Below are positions 14,887 to 20,734 of a stretch of 20,734 bases of DNA, piece by piece; the stretch's first letter is position 1, and each line of letters begins with the position of its first letter. The position numbers and the translations under genes are program-made. A model generated the notes under the pieces. That model was not told the origin of the DNA and ran no database searches. It saw only the letters and a program-made list of their open reading frames with translations. Origin of the DNA: Caldifarciminota bacterium (lineage in GTDB: Bacteria; WOR-3; Hydrothermia; WGAB01); contig WGAB01000141.1 of the NCBI GenBank assembly GCA_015489295.1, forward strand, positions 1-20,734, read 5' to 3'.

Positions 14887-15686
14887 AGAAGTGGGTCGCC
14901 AGCCTATTTGCGCTGGTCGCCGTCGTGCCTCTGCTGGCCCAGGATGGTGTATGGTTCACCAAGGCTGGGGCCAGTGACACCCTGCACGACCTGTATCTCG
15001 TATCCTGCGAGGTCGTGCAGGTGGACGTGTACTTCAACACCACCTCCGACCTGGGGGGTGTTGTGGTACCGGTAGGTTCCGACACGACCGACTTTCTGAT
15101 CACCAATGCCCAGGGTGACCAGAGCACCTGGAACGACCAGACGCAGGACACGCTGTACTTCCTGTACAGCAACTACGATGCGTCGGCCAACCAGGCGGTG
15201 CTCGCGTTGATCCAGGGCAAAAACACTATTGCCTCCGGCACCTACAAACTCGGTACCCTGGAGATCACCGGCAATACCACCAACATTGAGGACCTCACCG
15301 ATGCAGTGGTGGCCATGACCTGGTCGCCTGCTTCGGACCTTGCCTTCATCAACACCGCTGGCACTTCCAGCACCACCCCCGCCTTCACCAGCTTCAACAT
15401 TCACTTCCTCCAGTGCGGGGATGTGAATGGTGACGGGAACGTTGACTTCTCCGATGCAGCTTACATTGCGAGTTACCTCTTCGGCGGGCCTGCGCCTTTG
15501 TCTGCAAAAGGAGCGGATGTGAATGCAGATACTTTCGTTGACTTCTCCGATGCAGCCTATATTGCCAGCTATCTCTTTGGTGGGCCGGCACCGAACTGCT
15601 GCCCTGTGAAGGGCAAGAAGGTCAGCCCTGCTCCCAAAGCCCGGAATCTAAAGGTCAAGAAAATTCACAAAAACCTTCAAAAGTAA
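14883..15686 (+). CDS. Secreted cohesin-like protein with two dockerin-type repeats
   Basis: A 267-residue protein with Sec signal MKKWVASLFALVAVVPLLA, probably cut after residue 19. Residues ~20-175 are beta-rich with the pattern 'EVVQVDVYFNTTSDLGGVVVPV ... GTYKLGTLEITGNT', which resembles the cohesin fold. Residues ~178-239 hold two dockerin-type calcium loops, GDVNGDGNVD (from 179) and ADVNADTFVD (from 211), each followed by FSDAAYIASYLFGGPAP. A basic Lys-rich tail ends the protein. Function is unknown; surface assembly or adhesion is inference. ATG 14883 is preferred over the in-frame ATG 14712 because the signal peptide starts there and AAGGAGG (14871-14877) precedes it. Confidence 0.82.
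   Translation: MKKWVASLFALVAVVPLLAQDGVWFTKAGASDTLHDLYLVSCEVVQVDVYFNTTSDLGGVVVPVGSDTTDFLITNAQGDQSTWNDQTQDTLYFLYSNYDASANQAVLALIQGKNTIASGTYKLGTLEITGNTTNIEDLTDAVVAMTWSPASDLAFINTAGTSSTTPAFTSFNIHFLQCGDVNGDGNVDFSDAAYIASYLFGGPAPLSAKGADVNADTFVDFSDAAYIASYLFGGPAPNCCPVKGKKVSPAPKARNLKVKKIHKNLQK
15419..15592 (+). repeat. Tandem 96-bp period dockerin-coding repeats
   Basis: Two 78-bp units (15419-15496 and 15515-15592) are in frame with a 96-bp (32-codon) period. By hand count they match at 61 of 78 positions, and 19 consecutive residues of the encoded calcium-loop helix are identical. Most differences in the second half are synonymous third-position changes. Confidence 0.85.
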
Positions 15687-15698
15687 GGAGGGTTAGCT

Positions 15699-16994
15699 AT
15701 GAAGAAACTCTTTGCGGTAGCAGCGGCGTTGGTGTTCTTTGGAACACTGGCGGCGCAGGATCTGTACTATGTCACTCTGGATCCGGGTGATCCAACCCCT
15801 GTCTCCAATGCTACGGTGACTGCGGGTGACACTTTCTATATCTATGCCTGGATCACGGTAACCCAGAACTTTAAATCTGTCTCTGTTCCCCTTGGTTTTA
15901 CCAGTCCTATCCCGAGCCCGATGTGGGTGGTTGACGATGCCGATTCCATGGGCCTCTATGAACCCTTCACGAACTGGACGTTCTACGGGACTCTCCACGG
16001 ATGGGATGACGATACTGCGGAAATGTTCTGGGGGGGCGTGTATTTCTTCGGTGTAGAACCCCCTGGGACCTATCTGATTGGCTGGGCCAAGATAGCTGTG
16101 GATCCCAACTTTACTGGCGAAGTCACCCTGGACAAGTGCATTGCCCTGGATCATCCCGGTCGGTACATGTACTATACGAACGAGCAAAACCAAAGTGTGG
16201 TTACACCTTTCAACCCCGTCACCTTCACGGTCCAGTCGGCTGGGCCGCCCGTGGATACCCTGCATGTGGCGAGCTACGGCGATACGGCCCATCTGAACAT
16301 CCCCACCGGTTCCCAGCACGAGATCTGGTTCATGGAACCCGGTACCCGGGGCCCTTCGGTGCACATCGTGATCCACAACATTACCGCCGCCGGCGACCTC
16401 ACCGTGGCCGTTTTCAACAACGCCTACCCGAACACCATCAACTCCATCAACAAGTACTGGTACCTGGACTTCACCGGCACCGCCGATAGCTACGATCTCG
16501 ACTTCTACTACCTCGACACCGATGTGCCCGCAGGTCTGGATGAGACCCAGTTCCACGCCTGGTACCTCGATCACGGGGTGCCGCAGTGGGTGGACATGGG
16601 TGGTACGCCGGATGCCGTGAACAACCAGGTGACCGGCGTGAACACCACCCACCTGTCGGAGTGGACCCTTGGGCCTCCGGGCGTGACCGGCGTGGAAGAG
16701 GGCAACCAGATTCCGCGGGTGTTCTTCCTGAACCAAAACGCGCCGAACCCGTTCCGGGGTCGGACCACCATCGCCTTCGGGCTGCCGAAGGCCGCCGATG
16801 TGTCGCTGGTGATCTACAACGCCGCTGGCCAGAAGGTGCGTACCCTGGTGTCGGGCCACAAGGAAGCCGGCACCTACACGGTCACCTGGGACGGCCGCAA
16901 CGACGCGGGCCAGCCCGTGGCTGCCGGTGCGTACTTCTATAAGTTCCAGGCCGGCGAGTACCAGAGCCTCAAGAAGATGCTCCTCCTGAAGTGA
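15699..16994 (+). CDS. Secreted protein with C-terminal FlgD-like/T9SS-type sorting module
   Basis: The 431-residue protein has Sec signal MKKLFAVAAALVFFGTLAA. Residues ~20-180 form a beta-rich domain of the same general type as the preceding protein (TVTAGDTFYIYAWITV, ... GEVTLDKCIAL). A second beta domain spans ~190-330 (DTLHVASYGDTAHLNIP, ending THLSEWTLG). The C-terminal ~90 residues begin FFLNQNAPNPFRGRTTIAF, continue VSLVIYNAAGQKVRTLV and TWDGRNDAGQPVAAGAYFYK, and end LKKMLLLK. That is the FlgD Ig-like/type A secretion-sorting signature of T9SS cargo and related proteins, so outer-surface delivery is likely. The ribosome site is AAGGAGGG before ATG 15699, 12 nt after the previous stop. 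Codon use is less GC-rich before about 16230 than after it. Confidence 0.85.
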   Translation: MKKLFAVAAALVFFGTLAAQDLYYVTLDPGDPTPVSNATVTAGDTFYIYAWITVTQNFKSVSVPLGFTSPIPSPMWVVDDADSMGLYEPFTNWTFYGTLHGWDDDTAEMFWGGVYFFGVEPPGTYLIGWAKIAVDPNFTGEVTLDKCIALDHPGRYMYYTNEQNQSVVTPFNPVTFTVQSAGPPVDTLHVASYGDTAHLNIPTGSQHEIWFMEPGTRGPSVHIVIHNITAAGDLTVAVFNNAYPNTINSINKYWYLDFTGTADSYDLDFYYLDTDVPAGLDETQFHAWYLDHGVPQWVDMGGTPDAVNNQVTGVNTTHLSEWTLGPPGVTGVEEGNQIPRVFFLNQNAPNPFRGRTTIAFGLPKAADVSLVIYNAAGQKVRTLVSGHKEAGTYTVTWDGRNDAGQPVAAGAYFYKFQAGEYQSLKKMLLLK

Positions 16995-17015
16995 GCACCG
17001 GTGCTCTGGTATAGT
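16986..17015 (+). promoter_or_regulatory. Possible promoter with a 14-bp palindrome
   Basis: TATAGT (17010-17015) has only a weak -35 (CTGAAG 16986-16991, 18 bp away). A perfect 14-bp palindrome GAGCACCGGTGCTC (16993-17006) fills the spacer and could be an operator. It lies just after the stop of the upstream gene and before the terminator hairpin. Confidence 0.3.
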
Positions 17016-17038
17016 CGGGCAAATCGCAGGTAACCATT

Positions 17039-17074
17039 GCGGGAGGGTGCTGGGAAAGCACCCTCCCGCTTTTT
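17039..17074 (+). terminator. Rho-independent terminator or leader attenuator
   Basis: Perfect 12-bp stem GCGGGAGGGTGC (17039-17050)/GCACCCTCCCGC (17058-17069) with loop TGGGAAA, then TTTTT (17070-17074). It ends only about 20 nt before the next start codon. Confidence 0.9.
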
Positions 17075-17094
17075 AACCTATGGAGAACAGTATG

Positions 17095-18816
17095 ATGAAA
17101 CGCTGGATGATCCTGGTTCTCGCCCTGGGGGTCGCAGGGGCCGCCGAAACCGTGAAGGTGCAGGCCCTGCCCCTGAAAGCCCCCCTGGGGAAGGGAACCC
17201 AGGTGTTTTTGGGTAACAAGGCTCCCCGGGCCCTCCCGGGTGTGAGATCGCCTCAACCCGACACTATCGCCTACGACGATGGCTCACCCAACTGGGGCTA
17301 CGACTGGCCCGGCATGTACGGCGGCGTGCGATTTACACCGCTCTCCGACTTTGAACTCCGGGCCTTTTATCTGCCCGTGTACAATGTGAGCGGGGTCGAC
17401 GGCGACAGCCTGTTCTTCTATGTCATGCTGGACGACGGTGATTCCCCAGAACAGCCCGATGCCGCCGACTCCATTGTCTACGGTGGCTATTTCTTCCTCA
17501 ATGCCGGGTTCTACTTCTACCAAGTGGATCTTACCGAACCCCTGAACTTCAGCGCCGGGGAGGACTTCTACATCTTCGTAGGCCCTCAAGGGCCGAGCTT
17601 CGGGGTCCGAACCCTGACCTTTGACGGTACGGGCGACGCGTACCGCTCCTTTGTCACCGATGACTGGACAAACTTTTACGAGGTGACCGACGGCGATCTG
17701 AACCTCCAGGCCGGCGGTGAGTACGCCGGGACCATCACCGATCTGGCCGCGGTCGGCCTTTACACCACCTCCGGAAAATACTTCCTGGCGAATGGCGGCA
17801 CGGTGCCCGTCACTTTCCACGCCGTGATCACCAACAACGGCAATACCACGGTGAACTCCTATGTGGTGGATTTCTTCGTGACCGACACCCTGGGCGATAC
17901 CCTCTTCTCCAGCTCGGCCTCGGCCGGGCCCATTGCCCCGGGTGCCACCGACACGGTGACCGCCACCGCCACCTGGACCCCGCCGACGGCCTCCGACTTC
18001 ACGCCGTATACCGCCTTTGCCGATGTGTCCCTGCCCCTGGGCAACGACGGCGATCCCAACAACGATGTGGCCGACCTGGAACAGTACGCCTACGACCCGG
18101 ATGTGGGCACCTGGTTCATGTACACCGACTACTCGGTGGACGCCATTTTCTCCTGGACTGACGGCAACATGTGGGCCATGCGGTTCGTACCGGATGCGTA
18201 TCCCGCCAAACTCTCCAGCATTGCCTTCTACTTCTCCCTGGACGGCAATGCTGCAGGCGACACGATTTCCGATGCCCCCATCTATGTGTATGCCGACGAT
18301 GGCACCGACGGAGCCCCCGGCACCTTGCTCTATGTGGACACCCTTTCCATCGTGTTCCCTTCCGGCCAGACCGGTGGCCTTGTGAGCATCCCCGTGGACA
18401 TCACCCTGAACTCCGGCGGTGTGGTGGTGGCCTACCAGTACCACACCGATCCCGACGGCTCTTATCTGCGGCTGGGCAAGGACTCCAATCCGCCCATCGC
18501 CGGGAGCAACTGGTACATGGGGTATTCCGCCTTCAACTACTTCGTGAGCAGCGACACCTGGGAACCCGACAACACGGGCGACTGGTTCATCTGGGCCTTC
18601 TTTGGACCGCCCTGCACCTGCGGCGACCTGAACAACGACGGTACCGTGGATCCCATGGACCTCGTGTACATGACCGCCTACTTCTTCCAGGGCGGCCCGG
18701 CACCGCAGTATCCAGCGTGTGCCGATGTGGATGGCAGCGGCACCTTTGACAAGGCCGATATTGCGTACCTGGCCAACTACCTGTTCCTGAACGGGCCGGC
18801 TCCGAACTGCCCGTAA
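17095..18816 (+). CDS. Secreted beta-sandwich protein with C-terminal dockerin pair
   Basis: I prefer ATG 17095 (573 residues) because it begins the signal peptide MKRWMILVLALGVAGA and sits 7-8 nt after GGAGA (17082-17086). ATG 17080 and 17092 are in-frame alternatives. After a short linker come a jellyroll-like domain (~60-220; IAYDDGSPNWGYDWPGMYGG ...), a CARDB-like adhesion domain (~225-345; TVPVTFHAVITNNGNTTVNSY), and a second jellyroll-like domain resembling the first (~350-500). A dockerin pair from Cys509 completes it: CGDLNNDGTVDPMDLVYMTAYF and ADVDGSGTFDKADIAYLANYLF, each followed by GPAP. No catalytic residues were recognised; the protein is probably surface-attached or complex-forming. 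Confidence 0.85.
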   Translation: MKRWMILVLALGVAGAAETVKVQALPLKAPLGKGTQVFLGNKAPRALPGVRSPQPDTIAYDDGSPNWGYDWPGMYGGVRFTPLSDFELRAFYLPVYNVSGVDGDSLFFYVMLDDGDSPEQPDAADSIVYGGYFFLNAGFYFYQVDLTEPLNFSAGEDFYIFVGPQGPSFGVRTLTFDGTGDAYRSFVTDDWTNFYEVTDGDLNLQAGGEYAGTITDLAAVGLYTTSGKYFLANGGTVPVTFHAVITNNGNTTVNSYVVDFFVTDTLGDTLFSSSASAGPIAPGATDTVTATATWTPPTASDFTPYTAFADVSLPLGNDGDPNNDVADLEQYAYDPDVGTWFMYTDYSVDAIFSWTDGNMWAMRFVPDAYPAKLSSIAFYFSLDGNAAGDTISDAPIYVYADDGTDGAPGTLLYVDTLSIVFPSGQTGGLVSIPVDITLNSGGVVVAYQYHTDPDGSYLRLGKDSNPPIAGSNWYMGYSAFNYFVSSDTWEPDNTGDWFIWAFFGPPCTCGDLNNDGTVDPMDLVYMTAYFFQGGPAPQYPACADVDGSGTFDKADIAYLANYLFLNGPAPNCP

Positions 18817-18858
18817 TGTGAGTTACCGCCACTGAAGGGATCGAAGGGAAACCCACAG

Positions 18859-18895
18859 GAGGGGGAGTAGTTCCAAACCGGAGCTGCTCCCCCTC
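18859..18895 (+). other. Long intergenic hairpin without T-run
   Basis: A 16-bp stem (18859-18874 with 18880-18895; two G-T wobbles) with loop AAACC lies in the 121-nt gap between two secreted-protein genes. No T-tract follows (ACAGATCTAC), so it is not a standard intrinsic terminator; transcript processing or stabilisation is possible. Confidence 0.7.
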
Positions 18896-18937
18896 ACAGA
18901 TCTACAAGCCACAAGAACACCTGAAAGGAGGTACTCT

Positions 18938-20734
18938 ATGCGAAAGGTACAGTGGACCGGCGTCGTGGTGACACTGGCCCTGGTGGGTTTAGCCTGGGCA
19001 GGCACTGCGACAGGCCCGGTACATCGTGCACCTGAGGGCCTGACCGCGGAACCCCAGAGCTGGATGCCGGTGTCTCCGCAACCGGCCCCCCTCCATGTCC
19101 CGAAGGTCAAACGCCCGAAACAGGCGCCCCAACCCATGAAGGGCATGCCTGAACCCGAAGGCCACAGCACGATCCTTTCCACCGGTGGCCCGGATGCTTA
19201 CGGCTACGGCTGGATCGACTCCAACGAGCCCGGCTGGACTCCACCAGCCTATCTCGACCCGCCTGCTACGGACAGCATCGGTTCCCTGGGCGATGACGAC
19301 TATCTGGAAATCCCCCTGCCCTTCTCCTTCGTTTTCTATGGGGTCGCTTATAACAGCATCTTCGTGGGCTCCAACGGCTTTGCCTCCTTCGGCAACGGCT
19401 ATACCAACTATTCCAACAGTTCCATCCCCTCCACCTCTGCTCCGAACAACGCCCTCTATGTGTTCTGGGATGACCTTCGTCCCCCTTCCGGCGGCCACAT
19501 CGACACGGCCACTTACACCGTCGGCGGCCAGAGGGTATTCGTGATCGAGTGGGATAGCATTCCCCACTACTACAACACCGGCGCCTACACCTTTGAGATT
19601 CAGCTGTATGAAGCCGGCGACTCCATGGCCTTCCTGTACAACTCCGTGGTGGGATACTCCAGCTCCTACGACTCTGCTGCCGGCGCCACCATTGGCATTG
19701 AGAACGACAACGGCACCGATGGCCTGCAGTATTCGTACAACACCAAAAGCGTGGGCGACGGCGATGTGATCCTGTTCTATCGTCTGTCCATCAACGACGA
19801 TGTTGGGGTTTCCTCCATTGATGTGCCTTCGGGTGCCGTAAACTTGGGCTCCACCATCACCCCTACCGCCACCGTGGTCAACATGGGGACCAATGCGGCC
19901 TCCTTCAGTGTGACCTTTGAAATCCTGGATGCTGCCGATTCCATGGTGTACTCCAGCACCCGCAGTGTGCTCTCCCTGCCGCCAGGGGACCAGACCCAGG
20001 TGATCTTTGACAACTGGACGGCCTCCACGGCTGGCGCCTATACCGCTCGGGCATACACGGTGTATTCGGCCGACCAGGTACCTGCCAACGACACCCTGGA
20101 GCAACCCTTTGATGTCAGCCAACTGGGGACCGACTATCTGGTGATCGACCTGGATCCGGAGCCCTCCTCCGGCCACTTTATCCATACCGTACTTCAGGGC
20201 CTCGGCTATGCCGGTTACTACACCACCGATCCCACCGCCCTTACCGCTGCCAACATGGATAGCTTCACCACCGTGTGGATTACCTTGGGGATCTACAGCA
20301 ACAACTACTCCTTGAGCCGCACCGAGGTTCAGGAACTGCAATCTTACCTGATGAACGGAGGCCGGGCCTATGTGGAGGGCGGTGACTGCTGGGGGTTTGA
20401 CGATTCCCGTACCCTGCTGGACTCCCTCTTTGGCATCGATCCTGCCAGCACCGCCGACGGTACCAGTGACCTGGACACCATCATGGGCCTTACCAACCGG
20501 TACATTCCGGAAATCACCGAGCAGGACACCTGGTACTACGGAGGTCCAAACAACTGGATCGACCGGCTGGCCGTGTATTCCGTGCCCCCCTTCGGAGGTA
20601 TTGCTGCTCCTGTACTCTACAACCCGATCGCGGGCTACAACACCGGCGTGGCCTACAGCAACACGACCTATAATACCTTTGCCATGAGCCATGAGCTCTC
20701 TGGCGACACCGTGGGCACCACCCGGGCGACCCAA
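18938..20734 (+). CDS. Large secreted multi-domain protein, 3' partial
   Basis: The frame is open for 599 codons from ATG 18938 to the window edge, so the C-terminus is missing. Shine-Dalgarno AAAGGAGG lies at 18924-18931. The signal peptide is MRKVQWTGVVVTLALVGLAWA. A Pro-rich low-complexity segment (~40-75) precedes a domain beginning GGPDAYGYGWIDSNEPGW and continuing LPFSFVFYGVAYNSIFVGSNGFASFG ... YVFWDDLRP (~83-285), a pattern typical of extracellular proteins in FCB-type bacteria. A CARDB-like domain (~286-395; DVGVSSIDVPSGAVNLGSTI) follows, then a Rossmann/glutamine-amidotransferase-like region (~397-599; YLVIDLDPEP, VWITLGIY, LMNGGRAYVEGGDCWGF). Catalytic residues were not identified. 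The remaining part may carry a sorting module or dockerin. Confidence 0.85.
   Translation, partial: MRKVQWTGVVVTLALVGLAWAGTATGPVHRAPEGLTAEPQSWMPVSPQPAPLHVPKVKRPKQAPQPMKGMPEPEGHSTILSTGGPDAYGYGWIDSNEPGWTPPAYLDPPATDSIGSLGDDDYLEIPLPFSFVFYGVAYNSIFVGSNGFASFGNGYTNYSNSSIPSTSAPNNALYVFWDDLRPPSGGHIDTATYTVGGQRVFVIEWDSIPHYYNTGAYTFEIQLYEAGDSMAFLYNSVVGYSSSYDSAAGATIGIENDNGTDGLQYSYNTKSVGDGDVILFYRLSINDDVGVSSIDVPSGAVNLGSTITPTATVVNMGTNAASFSVTFEILDAADSMVYSSTRSVLSLPPGDQTQVIFDNWTASTAGAYTARAYTVYSADQVPANDTLEQPFDVSQLGTDYLVIDLDPEPSSGHFIHTVLQGLGYAGYYTTDPTALTAANMDSFTTVWITLGIYSNNYSLSRTEVQELQSYLMNGGRAYVEGGDCWGFDDSRTLLDSLFGIDPASTADGTSDLDTIMGLTNRYIPEITEQDTWYYGGPNNWIDRLAVYSVPPFGGIAAPVLYNPIAGYNTGVAYSNTTYNTFAMSHELSGDTVGTTRATQ

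Noticed and set aside
18989..20734. Long minus-strand frame (581 residues) opposite the last secreted gene
   Set aside because: The + strand has a signal peptide, ribosome site and recognisable domains in an uninterrupted frame; the minus frame is Gly/Val/His-rich shadow sequence.
1..20734. CRISPR arrays, tRNA/rRNA genes, insertion sequences or prophage genes
   Set aside because: No repeat-spacer periodicity, tRNA-like cloverleaf, rRNA-like stretch, transposase or terminal inverted repeats were seen on reading the window.

Overview
The window is GC-rich, carries every recognisable gene on the + strand, and reads as chromosome of a diderm (outer-membrane) bacterium. Evidence for this is the lptA-lptB-rpoN order, a Kdo transferase, lipoproteins with lipoboxes, and secreted proteins with dockerin-type calcium repeats and a FlgD-like/type IX-like C-terminal module ending LKKMLLLK. 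That mix is typical of the FCB superphylum and nearby candidate phyla (Zixibacteria, WOR-3, Hydrothermae and similar). The exact lineage cannot be fixed from the sequence alone.

Region 1 (1-9952) is a tightly packed, probably co-transcribed envelope and housekeeping block. It holds a partial DJ-1/PfpI protein, an NTF2-like lipoprotein, an LptA/OstA-like protein, LptB, sigma-54 (RpoN), a NYN-domain nuclease, the Kdo transferase WaaA, the 16S rRNA methyltransferase RsmI, a CDP-alcohol phosphatidyltransferase, inositol-3-phosphate synthase, thymidylate kinase and a large lipoprotein. Many genes overlap by ATGA or longer. The block ends in a strong intrinsic terminator. The CDP-alcohol transferase beside inositol-phosphate synthase suggests an inositol phospholipid or inositol-phosphodiester pathway. 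A candidate promoter for the latter lies inside the end of the former.

Region 2 (9951-14643) starts at a clear promoter overlapping the terminator tail. It holds a GT81-type glucosyl-3-phosphoglycerate synthase-like gene followed by a four-subunit succinate dehydrogenase/fumarate reductase in the order A-C-D-B. The two membrane subunits look like paralogues of each other. The flavoprotein has Glu where E. coli FrdA has Glu and SdhA has Gln.

Region 3 (14644-20734) is an exoproteome island of four successive secreted proteins. It begins with a strong promoter and a ~190-nt leader that contains a 44-codon upstream ORF overlapping the first start codon. The first protein is cohesin-like with two dockerin repeats, the second has a FlgD-like sorting module, the third has beta-sandwich domains plus a dockerin pair, and the fourth is a very large multi-domain protein cut by the window edge. 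Local base composition drops across the first and the N-terminal half of the second, suggesting mosaic origin. Regulatory curiosities include a terminator hairpin only ~20 nt upstream of a start codon, a 14-bp perfect palindrome beside a -10 box, and a 16-bp intergenic hairpin lacking a T-run. No rRNA, tRNA, CRISPR array or insertion sequence was seen, and no gene-free stretch exceeds 300 bases.
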